A DNA stretch of 64,000 nucleotides from Niallia taxi (GCF_032818155.1 NZ_CP102590.1:124001-188000); one strand, 5' to 3'. Counted from the stretch's first letter, positions 44,133-53,336 are shown. A program made the numbers and translations. Notes: generated by a model not told the origin, from the sequence alone.

Positions 44133-44708
44133 ATGAAGAATTTAAAAGCTAACACAATTTTAGATGCTAAAGGTTTAGCATGTCCCATGCCAATTGTTAA
44201 AACAAAAAAAGAAATGAATAACTTAGAGGCAGGGCAAGTATTAGAAGTTCAAGCGACAGATAAAGGCTCTAAAGCAGATATGAAAGCTTGGGCTGAAAGC
44301 ACTGGACATCACTATCTAGGAACAATGGAAGAAGGGGAAGTGCTGAAGCATTATTTGCGAAAATCTTCTAACGAAGAATCGAATGAAAAAAAACACCCAA
44401 ATGTTATTAGCAATGAAGAACTAGAGAAGAAGATGGAAGCAGATAAGAACATTGTAGTTATTGACGTTAGAGAAAATGCAGAATTTGCTTTTAACCATAT
44501 TCCTAACGCTATCTCTATCCCATTGGGTGAATTGGAAAACAAATTGAATAAGTTAAACAATAATGATGAAATTTATATAGTTTGTAGAACAGGAAATCGT
44601 AGCGATCTTGCTGCACAAAAGTTAACTGAAAATGGATTCAAGAATGTATTTAATGTTGAACCAGGTATGAGTCAATGGAGTGGAAAAACAAGTAGTATAA
44701 ATGATTAA
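44133..44708 (+). CDS. TusA-rhodanese fusion protein
   Basis: 191 residues. TusA domain (about 1-75) with the sulfur-carrier Cys in DAKGLACPMPIVKTKKEM, linker rich in Ser/Glu/Asn/Lys, then a rhodanese domain (about 95-190) with catalytic loop CRTGNRSD and ending GMSQWSGK. Fusion suggests direct persulfide handover between the two. ATG 44133 is set by GGAGG at 44119-44123; the upstream ATG at 44118 overlaps that site. Resembles CstA of staphylococci in combining TusA and rhodanese modules, but it lacks CstA's central DsrE-like domain, which is supplied by separate genes. Confidence 0.88.
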   Translation: MKNLKANTILDAKGLACPMPIVKTKKEMNNLEAGQVLEVQATDKGSKADMKAWAESTGHHYLGTMEEGEVLKHYLRKSSNEESNEKKHPNVISNEELEKKMEADKNIVVIDVRENAEFAFNHIPNAISIPLGELENKLNKLNNNDEIYIVCRTGNRSDLAAQKLTENGFKNVFNVEPGMSQWSGKTSSIND

Positions 44709-44726
44709 AAAATGGGGGAATTAACG

Positions 44727-45122
44727 ATGAATAAAAAAGTAGCAATTATTGCAAGTAATGGTGGATTATTTGATGCTTATAAGGTTTTTAACATTGCAAC
44801 TGCGGCAGCTGCAACCGATCAACAAGTATCTGTTTTCTTTACTTTTGAAGGGTTGAATTTGATTCATAAGGAAGCATATAAGCAATTAATCATGCCTGAA
44901 GGTAAGGAGCAGTTTGCAGAGGGATTTATTAAGGCAAATGTTCCTCCCATTCCAGAATTAGTGGCTATGGCAAAAGAAATGGGAGTTAAATTTATAGGTT
45001 GTCAAATGACAATGGATGTTATGGGATTGGAAAAAGAAAATTTTGTCGATGGAGTGGAAGTAGGCGGAGCAGTAACATTTCTGGAATTTGCAAATGATGC
45101 AGATGTAACTTTAACTTTTTAA
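44727..45122 (+). CDS. DsrE/DsrF-like family protein
   Basis: 131 residues. VAIIASNGGLFDAYKVFNIATAAAATDQQVSVFFTFEGL opening and conserved Cys in IGCQMTMDVMGLEKENF; shorter than the first DsrE protein because the inserted loop is reduced. ATG 44727 follows GGGGG by 8 nt. Likely a sulfur-transfer partner of the neighbouring TusA domains. Confidence 0.88.
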   Translation: MNKKVAIIASNGGLFDAYKVFNIATAAAATDQQVSVFFTFEGLNLIHKEAYKQLIMPEGKEQFAEGFIKANVPPIPELVAMAKEMGVKFIGCQMTMDVMGLEKENFVDGVEVGGAVTFLEFANDADVTLTF

Positions 45123-45147
45123 CATCATATATTTTTTAAATAAGATA

Positions 45148-45163
45148 ATACCATAGGGGGTAT
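45148..45163. promoter_or_regulatory. CstR-type operator before rhodanese-dioxygenase gene
   Basis: ATACCA-TAGG-GGGTAT, one base off a perfect inverted repeat; its right arm overlaps the ribosome binding site, so bound repressor could also affect the message start. Confidence 0.6.
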
Positions 45164-45167
45164 TTGG

Positions 45168-46295
45168 ATGACTGTTAATGTAATGACTTCAAAGGATGTA
45201 ACGAAAAAAGTTTTGAATAAAGAAGAGTTGTTTATTCTGGATGTTCGTAATGAGAGTGATTTTATTGATTGGAAGATTGAAGGAGAAAACTTTGAATTTT
45301 TAAATACTCCTTATTTTGAATTACTTGATGGCGTGGATGAAATCATAGATGAAATCTCCACTAGTAAAGAAGTACTGGTTGTTTGTGCAAAGGAAGGTTC
45401 ATCTGTAATGGTAGCAGAAATGCTTTCTGATGTCGGATTAAATGTTTCCTATTTACAGGGTGGAATGAAGGCATGGAGTGAACATTTAGAACCGGTTAAG
45501 ATAGGTGACTTGAATGATGGTGGTGAAATTTATCAATTTGTTCGAATAGGTAAAGGTTGTCTATCCTACATGGTGTTATCGGAAGGAGAAGCAGTAGTAA
45601 TTGATTCAACGCGTATGACGGATATCTATCTTGATTTTGCAGTAAGTAAGGGAGTGGAAATTAGACACGTATTTGATACTCACCTTCATGCTGACCATAT
45701 TTCCGGAGGACGTACAATTGCTGAGAAAACTGGTGCTGTCTATTGGTTACCACCTAAGGATGCAACGGAAGTGACTTTTTCTTACCAGCCATTAGAAGAT
45801 GGAAATGATGTAACAATTGGTAATACAACCATTAATATTGCAGCCTTGTATTCACCTGGACATACGATTGGATCTACTTCCTTTATTGTGGATGATAAAT
45901 ACTTGCTGTCAGGCGATATTTTGTTCATTGATTCTATCGGAAGACCTGATCTTGCAGGTATGGCAGAAGACTGGGTGAGTGATTTAAGAGAGACTTTATA
46001 TAAACGATACAAAGTATTGTCAAAAGAGCTAATTGTCCTTCCAGCACACTTTATGATAATAGCTGAGTTGAATGAGGATGGAAGTGTTGCAGAAAAACTA
46101 GGGGAATTGTTTGCAAAAAACCATGGACTCCATATAGATGATGAAAACGAGTTTAGAAAAGTAGTAACTGAAAACTTGCCGCCACAACCAAATGCATATC
46201 AAGAAATTCGTGAAACAAATATGGGGAAAATGAACCCGGAATTAGATAAACAACGTGAGATGGAAATTGGACCTAACCGTTGTGCCGTTCGTTAA
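45168..46295 (+). CDS. Rhodanese-metallo-beta-lactamase fusion, persulfide dioxygenase type (CstB-like)
   Basis: 375 residues. N-terminal rhodanese domain (about 5-108) with Cys in VVCAKEGSS; metallo-beta-lactamase domain (about 120-340) with HLHADH at the start, [15 protein letters not shown] and LPAHF, the iron ligands of persulfide dioxygenases. The tail ends GPNRCAVR with a further Cys. It should oxidise low-molecular-weight persulfide to sulfite, which the rhodanese may turn into thiosulfate. Domain order is rhodanese first, the reverse of staphylococcal CstB. Confidence 0.9.
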   Translation: MTVNVMTSKDVTKKVLNKEELFILDVRNESDFIDWKIEGENFEFLNTPYFELLDGVDEIIDEISTSKEVLVVCAKEGSSVMVAEMLSDVGLNVSYLQGGMKAWSEHLEPVKIGDLNDGGEIYQFVRIGKGCLSYMVLSEGEAVVIDSTRMTDIYLDFAVSKGVEIRHVFDTHLHADHISGGRTIAEKTGAVYWLPPKDATEVTFSYQPLEDGNDVTIGNTTINIAALYSPGHTIGSTSFIVDDKYLLSGDILFIDSIGRPDLAGMAEDWVSDLRETLYKRYKVLSKELIVLPAHFMIIAELNEDGSVAEKLGELFAKNHGLHIDDENEFRKVVTENLPPQPNAYQEIRETNMGKMNPELDKQREMEIGPNRCAVR

Positions 46296-46318
46296 TTAAA
46301 AAATAGGGGGAATAACAA

Positions 46319-46546
46319 ATGGATTCAAATAAAGTATTAGATGCAAAAGGTTTAGCGTGCCCAATGCCGATAGTAAAGACAAAAAAAGCAATGGTAGATA
46401 TCGAAACAGGTGAAGTATTAGAAGTCCATACAACAGATAAAGGAGCGCTTAACGATTTAACAGCTTGGGCTAAATCAGGAGGACATGAATTAATAAAACA
46501 TGAAGACGATAATGGAGTATTAAAATTCTGGATTAAAAAGGGTTGA
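46319..46546 (+). CDS. tusA: TusA family sulfur carrier
   Basis: 75 residues, a stand-alone TusA. The conserved DAKGLACPMPIVKTKKAM holds the carrier Cys in the CPxP motif; TTDKGALNDLTAWAKSGGHE follows. AGGGGG upstream, 23 nt after the dioxygenase gene. Shuttles sulfane sulfur between rhodaneses and DsrE proteins. Confidence 0.95.
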   Translation: MDSNKVLDAKGLACPMPIVKTKKAMVDIETGEVLEVHTTDKGALNDLTAWAKSGGHELIKHEDDNGVLKFWIKKG

Positions 46547-46596
46547 AAATAAAGGGGACCAAATAAGGTTCCCTTTTTATAAAGAGGTGTAACAAC

Positions 46597-47373
46597 ATGG
46601 ATATTACTATTATATCTACAATTTTTGTTATTGGATTTGTCGGTTCTTTTATTTCTGGGATGTTAGGAATTGGTGGTGCTATCATCAACTATCCCATGTT
46701 GCTATATATACCAATAATGTTAGGAGTAGGACATTTTACAGCACATGAAGTTTCAGGGATTACTGCCATTCAAGTGTTTTTTGCAACACTTGGAGGTGTT
46801 TTAGCTTATCGTAAGGATGGATTTCTAAATAAAACGTTGATCATTTACATGGGAGTAAGCATATTAATTGGAAGCTTTATTGGAGGACTCAGTTCTACTC
46901 ATATGCCGCAGAATGGAATAAATATTGTTTATGGAATCTTAGCTCTTATTGCCGTTATTATGATGTTTCTTCCTAAAAGACGGGTTGAGGATGTTCATTT
47001 TAATCAAATAAAGTTTAATAAATGGCTTGCATCCTTGTTTGCGTTCATAGTGGGTATTGGTGCAGGAATTGTAGGTGCAGGTGGAGCATTCTTGTTAGTA
47101 CCTATAATGCTTGTAGTCCTTAAAATACCAACAAGAATGACGATTGCTTCTTCCTTGGCCATTACATTGATCTCATCCATTGGGGCTGTTTCTGGAAAAA
47201 TCACAACAGGAAATATACCTATACTACCTGCATTAATTATGGTTGTAGCGAGCTTAATCGCTTCGCCTATAGGTGCCAACATGGGTAAAAAATTGAATAC
47301 AAAAGTATTACAAGGGACAATGGGTCTATTAATTTTAGCAACTGCAGTGAAGACTTGGTTATCTATCTTATAA
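46597..47373 (+). CDS. TauE/SafE family sulfite/thiosulfate exporter
   Basis: 258 residues with eight helices. Duplicate family motifs: [27 protein letters not shown] and [21 protein letters not shown]. Last gene of the island; it most likely exports the sulfite or thiosulfate made by the dioxygenase-rhodanese. GAGGTG precedes the ATG. Distinct in sequence from the TauE protein at 26903. Confidence 0.9.
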   Translation: MDITIISTIFVIGFVGSFISGMLGIGGAIINYPMLLYIPIMLGVGHFTAHEVSGITAIQVFFATLGGVLAYRKDGFLNKTLIIYMGVSILIGSFIGGLSSTHMPQNGINIVYGILALIAVIMMFLPKRRVEDVHFNQIKFNKWLASLFAFIVGIGAGIVGAGGAFLLVPIMLVVLKIPTRMTIASSLAITLISSIGAVSGKITTGNIPILPALIMVVASLIASPIGANMGKKLNTKVLQGTMGLLILATAVKTWLSIL

Positions 47374-47377
47374 AAAT

Positions 47378-47524
47378 GAGGCTGGGACATAAGTATGTGA
47401 ATCTGCGCAAAAACCGAACTAATTAAACCCATATTCTATTTAGTCTCGGGATTCATTTATAAAATTTAGATGTAATCTTATTATTCGTGTTTAGAAAGTT
47501 TATCTTTTGTTTTGTCCCAGCCTC
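47378..47524. repeat. 147-bp element with terminal inverted repeats
   Basis: GAGGCTGGGACA at 47378-47389 and TGTCCCAGCCTC at 47513-47524 are perfect 12-bp ends. This end sequence is widespread in intergenic DNA of Firmicutes. No ORF inside. The folded RNA could also act as a terminator of the sulfur operon. Confidence 0.75.
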
Positions 47525-47711
47525 TTCTATTTAATCAATGGTACGAAGAGAATTTAGGTTTTTAAATACAGCTTATATCTGGTTTTTCTCAAAAATATCT
47601 TTTAAAAAAAGGATTACTGGATTATAAATTAGACAAATACCTATTCTTAAATAGACAACCTTCCTTGACCTGCATCATGCATAGTATAAATTAAAAAATG
47701 GAGGTAAGTTT

Positions 47712-48311
47712 ATGTATCCTTCTGTAACAACTGGCCTAAATGGAGTAGTTTATCAGGGTTATTCTCATGCTCATCACGGTCCTTGGGGGCAACCTTTACA
47801 TTGCTCTGGTCCTTCCTGTCACGTTCACTTTGGTCAAAAAATGTATAATATACCACATCCACCCCTTTCCCCATTTAATTACTATCAATATCTTGGACCA
47901 ATGGTTCCAGCAGCCCATAGGCAAAATGACATAATCCCTTTAATTGAGAAATCTATAGATGGTGAGTTTTCTGCAATAGCGTGTTATCAGCAACTAATAA
48001 ATATGGCACCAACAAGAGAACAAAAAGAAATAATCACTGAAATTAGGAAAGATGAAATGAGACATTTAAATACCTTTTCTAAAATTTATAGTCAACTAAC
48101 AGGGCAAAAATACAACCCGAAAATAACTGAAGAGTGTCCTAGTAACTTTAAAGCTGGATTAGATTTTGCTTTTCATGATGAACAAAAGACTGTTGATCAT
48201 TATTTAGAGATAAGTTCCAAAACAAATAATGAATATATTAGAGAGCAATATAAAAGAGCGGCCAGTGACGAACAAAATCATGCAGTTTGGTTTCTATATT
48301 TTCTAAAGTAA
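47712..48311 (+). CDS. Ferritin-like/rubrerythrin-type protein (YhjR-like)
   Basis: 199 residues. A His/Cys/Gly-rich N-terminal stretch (GYSHAHHGPWGQPLHCSGPS, about 16-35) may bind metal. A four-helix ferritin-like domain (about 72-199) has Glu and ExxH-type ligands: DGEFSAIACYQQL, RKDEMRHLNTF, DEQKTVDHYLEI and SDEQNHAVWF. Similar proteins are linked to the spore coat or oxidative defence in Bacillus. GGAGGTAAGTTT precedes the ATG. Confidence 0.8.
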   Translation: MYPSVTTGLNGVVYQGYSHAHHGPWGQPLHCSGPSCHVHFGQKMYNIPHPPLSPFNYYQYLGPMVPAAHRQNDIIPLIEKSIDGEFSAIACYQQLINMAPTREQKEIITEIRKDEMRHLNTFSKIYSQLTGQKYNPKITEECPSNFKAGLDFAFHDEQKTVDHYLEISSKTNNEYIREQYKRAASDEQNHAVWFLYFLK

Positions 48312-48352
48312 TATTCATTGGTCTTAAATGTAAAGTTGAAATGGAATTGATT

Positions 48353-48799
48353 CTACTCTTTATCTATGGGTGAACTAATAAAGTCATTATAACAATCGAT
48401 ATAAAGGTTGTTTTGTGTAAGTAAAACAGCATAAAATACTTCTTTTATGTCTACTCGACTTCTCTTGAGTTCATCATCTAACCACTGTGTTTTAAGGTTA
48501 TTTTGTTGCAAATTTGCATCTATAACCTTTCCATCCATAATTAACTCTATAGGCAGTTTTTCTTGAGAAGATATGTATAAGTGCAAGTCCTGCATGGTAA
48601 CATTTCGATACTGTGGTTTTTTTAATACGGTTAAAGTACCTTTTGTCTCCACTAATGCATATAACACTTCCTGTATATTAAAAACATTTTTCTCTCTTAG
48701 CTGTTGATTTAAATAGTCAATTGTATAACGCATTTTTTTCATATTATCTTCTAATATCTTTCCATTTTGTATAACTACAGTAGGATCTCCTGATTTCAA
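48353..48799 (-). pseudogene. DUF421 (YetF family) fragment lacking membrane domain
   Basis: 148 codons corresponding to the cytoplasmic C-terminal part of YetF-type proteins: SGDPTVVIQNGKILEDNMKKMRYTIDYLNQQLREKNVF then VLYALVETKGTLTVLKK. The two or three membrane helices that should precede it are missing, and stop codons lie just upstream of the TTG-like beginning (EXXLIIKKKILKSGDP). Most likely a 5'-truncated gene; expression of the soluble piece cannot be excluded. Confidence 0.7.
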
Positions 48800-49029
48800 T
48801 ATTTTTTTCTTGATAATGAGTTATTATTCTTCCAGCACATAATTCAGTAATTAGATAGGTTAAAGCTAAAAAGGAGGGGAGATACATATGTTGTCTTGTC
48901 TATAGGTTCTGTGAACCCAAAAAGTAATAAAATTTGCCTCCCATAATGGATATGTTGATGTGTTAATTGATAATTAACCTGTTTTCAGGGGAAATTAACA
49001 CAGCAATTAATTGCATTGGAGGTTTAAAA

Positions 49030-49497
49030 ATGAGAATAAGTAAATATCCAAAATCAATGGCACTGTTAATTTTGGTTATTCCTTGGTTATCAGCACCTTT
49101 GCTAGGAAAAGAATCTATAAAGCGTTTTCTGCCCGCTGGAATATTTATATCGTTCATAGTCCATATGTTCAATTTTATAGCCAAAAAGCGTAAATGGTGG
49201 CTATGGTACCAAGTACTTTCTCCAAAGTTAACTTGGGTATTACCTTTTACATGGGGTCCATTTATAATCGGTTCTTTGTGGATATTAAAGTATACATATG
49301 GGAAATTTTTTAGTTATTTAGTGTTAAATTTAATTGTAGATGGAGCATTCACTTATATTTTTGTTTATTATTTTAAAAAAACCAAGGTATTTTCGTTGTT
49401 GAGATTCAAAAAAATTCAATTACTAAGTATTTTTATGATTGATACCTTATTATTGTATTTATTTCAATTTTTTCTGGAGAAGCAAAAAGGAAAATGA
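49030..49497 (+). CDS. Hypothetical five-helix membrane protein
   Basis: 155 residues, largely hydrophobic, with helices near 11-28, 35-52, 74-92, 96-115 and 133-150 and a tryptophan-rich loop KRKWWLWYQVLSPKLTWVLPFTWG. Size and layout recall the CBO0543 group, but the signature segments are not clear. ATG 49030 is supported by TTGGAGG; the longer ORF from 48967 lacks an RBS. Confidence 0.6.
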   Translation: MRISKYPKSMALLILVIPWLSAPLLGKESIKRFLPAGIFISFIVHMFNFIAKKRKWWLWYQVLSPKLTWVLPFTWGPFIIGSLWILKYTYGKFFSYLVLNLIVDGAFTYIFVYYFKKTKVFSLLRFKKIQLLSIFMIDTLLLYLFQFFLEKQKGK

Positions 49498-49577
49498 ATT
49501 TTTAAAAAAAGCGGGTTGTTATTTTGGTGACCTTTGATTCAGGAAGAAATAATGCTCTGTTTGACTTTGATCCTATC

Positions 49578-49593
49578 GTGGCAGCATTCCTGT
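49578..49593. repeat. 16-bp direct repeat, right copy
   Basis: GTGGCAGCATTCCTGT, identical to 41996-42011 and in the same orientation 7.58 kb away. Here it ends a short open frame reading DFDPIVAAFL-stop. Confidence 0.6.
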
Positions 49594-49684
49594 AATAAAA
49601 GAAATAGCGAAAAGACAAATTTGTGAAGAAAGTACGTACATTGACGAGGGCATTATTTAAGTTAATTAATTCACAAAGCATTTA

Positions 49685-49715
49685 AAGTCGATGTTCCAAC
49701 TTAGTACATCGACTT
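49685..49715. repeat. Perfect 10-bp inverted repeat
   Basis: AAGTCGATGT / ACATCGACTT with an 11-nt loop, no T run after it. Could be a relic operator, an RNA hairpin or the remains of an element. Confidence 0.4.
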
Positions 49716-49772
49716 GTACCATTTTAATTATCAATAATACACCTAATGAGAGGGCGGCATTATATCTTTTAG

Positions 49773-49958
49773 CTATTTAACTGGATTGGTATCATCCGGA
49801 ATGACTTGAATGATAATTTCATGGTAATGTTTTTCTTCTATCAATTGGGCTCACGCAGCTTCTTTCTGATTTAAGATAATTTCATAACGCTCTTGAATAG
49901 TAGAATAACCTTCTAAACATAAATCTGCATAGTATTTAATTTCATCCAAATATTCCAC
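49773..49958 (-). pseudogene. MerR family regulator, C-terminal remnant
   Basis: Minus strand reads VEYLDEIKYYADLCLEGYST then IQERYEIILNQKEAA, a stop, AQLIEEKHYHEIIIQVIPDD. The LCLEGxSTIxERYEIILxQKEA pattern is the MerR coiled-coil dimerisation helix. The N-terminal HTH is absent and a TGA interrupts the helix, so this is a broken fragment. Confidence 0.7.
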
Positions 49959-49996
49959 ATTTTTTTAAATTAGGTGATTATTCGCTATATCCACTT

Positions 49997-50395
49997 TTGG
50001 CATGTGCATATGGAATATGTATAACGTTAACTGTTAAGATAATAAGAAAATGCGCTTTTACTGTCATTTTCCTCATTATGATAGCAATAGTTTATTTAAG
50101 GGTGCTTGCTCAATTTACAGGTGATGACACAGCAGGTCCAATATCACTTGGTCTAATGGGGATTTTAGCAACAAGCGTAGTCGCAACTTTTGTGAACGTT
50201 CTTCAAAAACAATCAAAAATGTCTTGGATGAGAGACCAAAAAACGATTAACATTTTTAAAAATAATGTGAGGCATTATTATGAAGATATCAACCAACCAC
50301 ATGTGTTTTTGAGATGGCAAGAGAAAATACAAGCGGAATCCTGCTACCGAATTAGGATGTATCTAACAGCAGAACTAATGATCATCTTTTGGTGA
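49997..50395 (+). CDS. Hypothetical membrane protein, possibly truncated
   Basis: 132 codons from a TTG without a ribosome binding site. Two hydrophobic helices (about 17-38 and 47-68) are followed by a charged cytosolic half MRDQKTINIFKNNVRHYYED. Because it sits among gene relics and lacks a start signal, it may be the 3' part of a larger gene. No family recognised. Confidence 0.35.
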   Translation: MACAYGICITLTVKIIRKCAFTVIFLIMIAIVYLRVLAQFTGDDTAGPISLGLMGILATSVVATFVNVLQKQSKMSWMRDQKTINIFKNNVRHYYEDINQPHVFLRWQEKIQAESCYRIRMYLTAELMIIFW

Positions 50396-50521
50396 TACTA
50401 AAACTAATAGAAAATATTAGAGTTTCTTTGCGGTAGTTTACCATTTAAAGAGGGAAGTTATGCTTAATAAGTGATTTTAAGGGAATAGGAAACTTATAAA
50501 ATATTAAAAGAGGTGATTATA

Positions 50522-50866
50522 TTGGGTGAAAGAATAAATTTAACAGCAGAACAAGAAGGACTTAAACAGCGTTTGCAAGAAAGCTTTAACCTAGTTAGAG
50601 AGGGTAACAGTGCAGGAGGTTATGGAGAAGCTTATAATGAAGAGTTTAACGAAATGACTGAACTTGCTTTTCAACTAGCTACATCATTAAATACGCTACC
50701 AGTATTTTCTCAGGATGTACTAAATGGAGCAGATGATTTAACACCTGCAGACAGAGCATTTTATAACCATCAGCATGTTGTTGAAGACTTACTAAACTAT
50801 TTAGAGGATGATGAAGCAAACAATCAGCCTGCTGATGTCACTCTAAATAAAACTCTTGATTTTTGA
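50522..50866 (+). CDS. Hypothetical acidic cytosolic protein
   Basis: 114 residues, helical, acidic C-terminus (LEDDEANNQPADVTLNKTLDF); contains EGNSAGGYGEAYNEEFNEMT and DDLTPADRAFYNHQHVVEDLLNYL. TTG at 50522 is preferred, 6 nt after AGAGGTG; the GTG at 50513 lies inside that site. I do not recognise the family. The intact frame and clear RBS, in an otherwise decayed area, suggest a functional gene. Confidence 0.6.
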   Translation: MGERINLTAEQEGLKQRLQESFNLVREGNSAGGYGEAYNEEFNEMTELAFQLATSLNTLPVFSQDVLNGADDLTPADRAFYNHQHVVEDLLNYLEDDEANNQPADVTLNKTLDF

Positions 50867-51266
50867 GTCACACGAATAGATGGGGGTTTGATGATGTAAT
50901 CCGGCTTACACGTAATGAAGAAGGATGGGAAGCATCGGCAAATTTACAGGGTGGATAAGCAGATATTGAAGATAAAAGTACTACAGCATGACAGTGTAAG
51001 CTATCCTTACGACCTAAGCAGAAATATGGAATGCATCTAATGGAACAAGTAGAGAGGAAATTCAGGACAGCTTATTGCTGTTGCTAGAAGGTTTTCTATA
51101 GACAGGAAGAAGTAAGCCAGATTTACGATAAATGATTAATCCAAGTAAAATAATACCCACATATAATAAAATGTACCCTATAGAGTAGACGCTTTGAAAT
51201 AATGTCTATCTATAGGGTGTTTTTTTGATAATGGATTAAAAATAATTTAATATTGAGGGGGTTATT
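50867..51266. other. Decayed DNA between hypothetical gene and next relic
   Basis: A frame near 50885-50960 reads FDDVIRLTRNEEGWEASANL before a stop, the beginning of some lost gene. No intact coding region. A terminator lies at 51174-51227. Confidence 0.4.
51174..51227 (+). terminator. Intrinsic terminator in decayed region
   Basis: ACCCTATAG / CTATAGGGT stem, 27-nt loop with inner pairing GTAGAC/GTCTAT, then GTTTTTTT. Confidence 0.65.
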
Positions 51267-51521
51267 ATGTCTTATTTACTAATAAGAAATTGCAGTAGTA
51301 TCAAATAATCTGTATGTAAATTCGGTTAATCCAAAGGGGATTACTTATTCGGAGGAAATAAAACAAGAACATCATAAAGGAAAGTTAGCAAGAGAGATTT
51401 TTTGAGGAGGCAGGATTTGACGTGTTAATATACAAGAAACTGATGCTATTAAAGAAAAAAAATTTTAGATTAAATTCCAGAATTAACTCAAGAGACAGTA
51501 GAGTTTTTTAAAGAGACCTAA
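51267..51521 (+). pseudogene. Frameshifted unrecognised gene
   Basis: With RBS GAGGGGG and ATG 51267, three frames must be joined: MSYLLIRN, then NSVNPKGITYSEEIKQEHHK, GKLAREIF, then FEEAGFDV, then IQETDAIKEK and IPELTQETVEFFKE. The pieces make a plausible small cytosolic protein of about 85 residues broken by at least three indels and a stop. Family not recognised. Confidence 0.55.
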
Positions 51522-51843
51522 TATAGACACTATAAACAGACACTATATTTTGCTGTTTGTGTTGTGTTGAGTAATATATCACCAAATGCTGAAGTAGCAT
51601 TAATTAATCTATGGAGGGGAATTCTGAAATTTCAGTAGTTATGCAGAGCAGCTTGCCCCATTTGTATAGTGTTCCAGTTGGAAAGTAAAAGCAATCTAGA
51701 CATAGTTTAAGTCACCATCCATTGTTGATGATTTATCATTGTTAACTTTTTATTTTTTACAGACTCCACCTTTGTACACTACCGTGTTCACTTTCTTTCA
51801 TACTATAAGAAAAGTATGAATTTACAAAGGAGGCAAGAAATAG

Positions 51844-53214
51844 TTGAGTGACCGTGCTACTTTATTTAAGTCTGCAAAAGGACCAAAGGGGAAATTTCTT
51901 ACAGGTAATTTGGATGCATTCCGTTCCGATCCACCAGCATTTCTTCAACAAATGGCGGAGGAATATGGCGATCTTGCAAAATTCCGTTTAGGTCCATTGA
52001 AAAAAGTTTATTTAGTTTCTAATCCAGATATGATTAAGCAAATTCTTGTAACAAAACAGCAAAATTTTGTGAAATCTGATGATTTTAAGGTATTAAAGCC
52101 TATTTTCGGTGAGGGGCTTCTGACTAGTGATAAAGAATTTCATATGAAGCAAAGAAGACTTATTCAACCAGCCTTCAAAAAAACACATATCATTGATTAT
52201 GCTCAGGATATGATCAATATAACAAAGGAATATTTGTCAACCTGGAAGGATGATGAGGAACGGATAATTACCCAGGATATGATGAATATCACCCTCGGTA
52301 TTATTTGTAAGACGATGTTCAGTATGGATTTTAAAGAAGGATATCAGGTTGTTGGAAAACCACTTGAAACTGCTTTAAAATTAACCGTTAAAAGGATGAG
52401 AAGCGTAATTAAGCTGCCATTATGGATTCCGACGCGTACTAATCGAGAGACTAAGAAGGCAATTAAGGAGCTTAATCGTGTGATTTTAGAAATAATCCAA
52501 AAAAGAAGAAATGATCCAGTAAAGTATGAGGATATGCTTGGCATCTTAATGGATGCAAGGGATGATGAAAATGACATTGGTATGTCAGACAAGCAGTTGC
52601 GTGATGAAGTGATGACTATTTTTATCGCTGGACATGAAACAACAGCTAACGCCTTGTCATGGACTTGGTATTTACTTTCCCAAAACCCCGGGGTGGAAGC
52701 AAAGCTGTACGAAGAAATCGATAACGTTATAGGAGATAACGAGCCAACTCCAGCAGATTTCATGAAATTAACTTTTACTCAAAATCTTATATGGGAATCC
52801 ATGCGTATGTTTCCTCCATCCTTTGTCACTAGCAGGAAAGTGGATAAAAATGTAGAAGTAAATGGATATCACTTCAAAAAAGGTGACATGATTCTTGTCA
52901 GCCAATATGTGATGCATAGAAAAGCCGAATATTTTGAGAGTCCAGAATCCTTCATTCCGGAACGCTTTGAAAATAATTTTATAAAAACCATTCCACAATA
53001 TGCGTATTTTCCGTTTGGAGGAGGACCAAGGGTATGCATCGGAAATCACTTCGCATTAATGGAGGCAGTTCTAGTATTAGTGTCAGTGGCACAGCGTTTC
53101 AAACTTAACTTAGCTCCAAACCATCATGAAATTAAAACATTCCCTTCTATTACACTGAGACCGAGGCGTGGTATACGGATGATACTGCAAAAGAGAAAGA
53201 CGACAGGCCAATAA
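51844..53214 (+). CDS. Cytochrome P450
   Basis: 456 residues, full-length class-B-like P450 without a reductase domain. Oxygen-binding I-helix AGHETTANALSW (about 257-268), K-helix ExxR as ESMR, PERF-like FIPERF, and the heme-thiolate loop FPFGGGPRVCIGNHFALMEA with the Cys ligand near 398. No N-terminal anchor, so cytosolic and dependent on separate ferredoxin or flavodoxin partners, none nearby. TTG start after AAAGGAGG. Substrate unknown; fatty acid or terpenoid hydroxylation is common for related bacterial forms. Confidence 0.95.
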   Translation: MSDRATLFKSAKGPKGKFLTGNLDAFRSDPPAFLQQMAEEYGDLAKFRLGPLKKVYLVSNPDMIKQILVTKQQNFVKSDDFKVLKPIFGEGLLTSDKEFHMKQRRLIQPAFKKTHIIDYAQDMINITKEYLSTWKDDEERIITQDMMNITLGIICKTMFSMDFKEGYQVVGKPLETALKLTVKRMRSVIKLPLWIPTRTNRETKKAIKELNRVILEIIQKRRNDPVKYEDMLGILMDARDDENDIGMSDKQLRDEVMTIFIAGHETTANALSWTWYLLSQNPGVEAKLYEEIDNVIGDNEPTPADFMKLTFTQNLIWESMRMFPPSFVTSRKVDKNVEVNGYHFKKGDMILVSQYVMHRKAEYFESPESFIPERFENNFIKTIPQYAYFPFGGGPRVCIGNHFALMEAVLVLVSVAQRFKLNLAPNHHEIKTFPSITLRPRRGIRMILQKRKTTGQ

Positions 53215-53336
53215 CGACTGTTATAGAGTTCCTCCTCAAATAATTGTTCACAACTTTCAAAAAAAATAAAGACTAAAAAGCAGCAATTAAATGTAGTAAC
53301 ATTATTATAACAATATAAGATGGGGAGATGAGTGAC

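Noticed and set aside
50885..50960. Fragment FDDVIRLTRNEEGWEASA suggested a gas-vesicle GvpO-like start
   Set aside because: Only a short resemblance, no other gvp gene near, and the frame stops at once.
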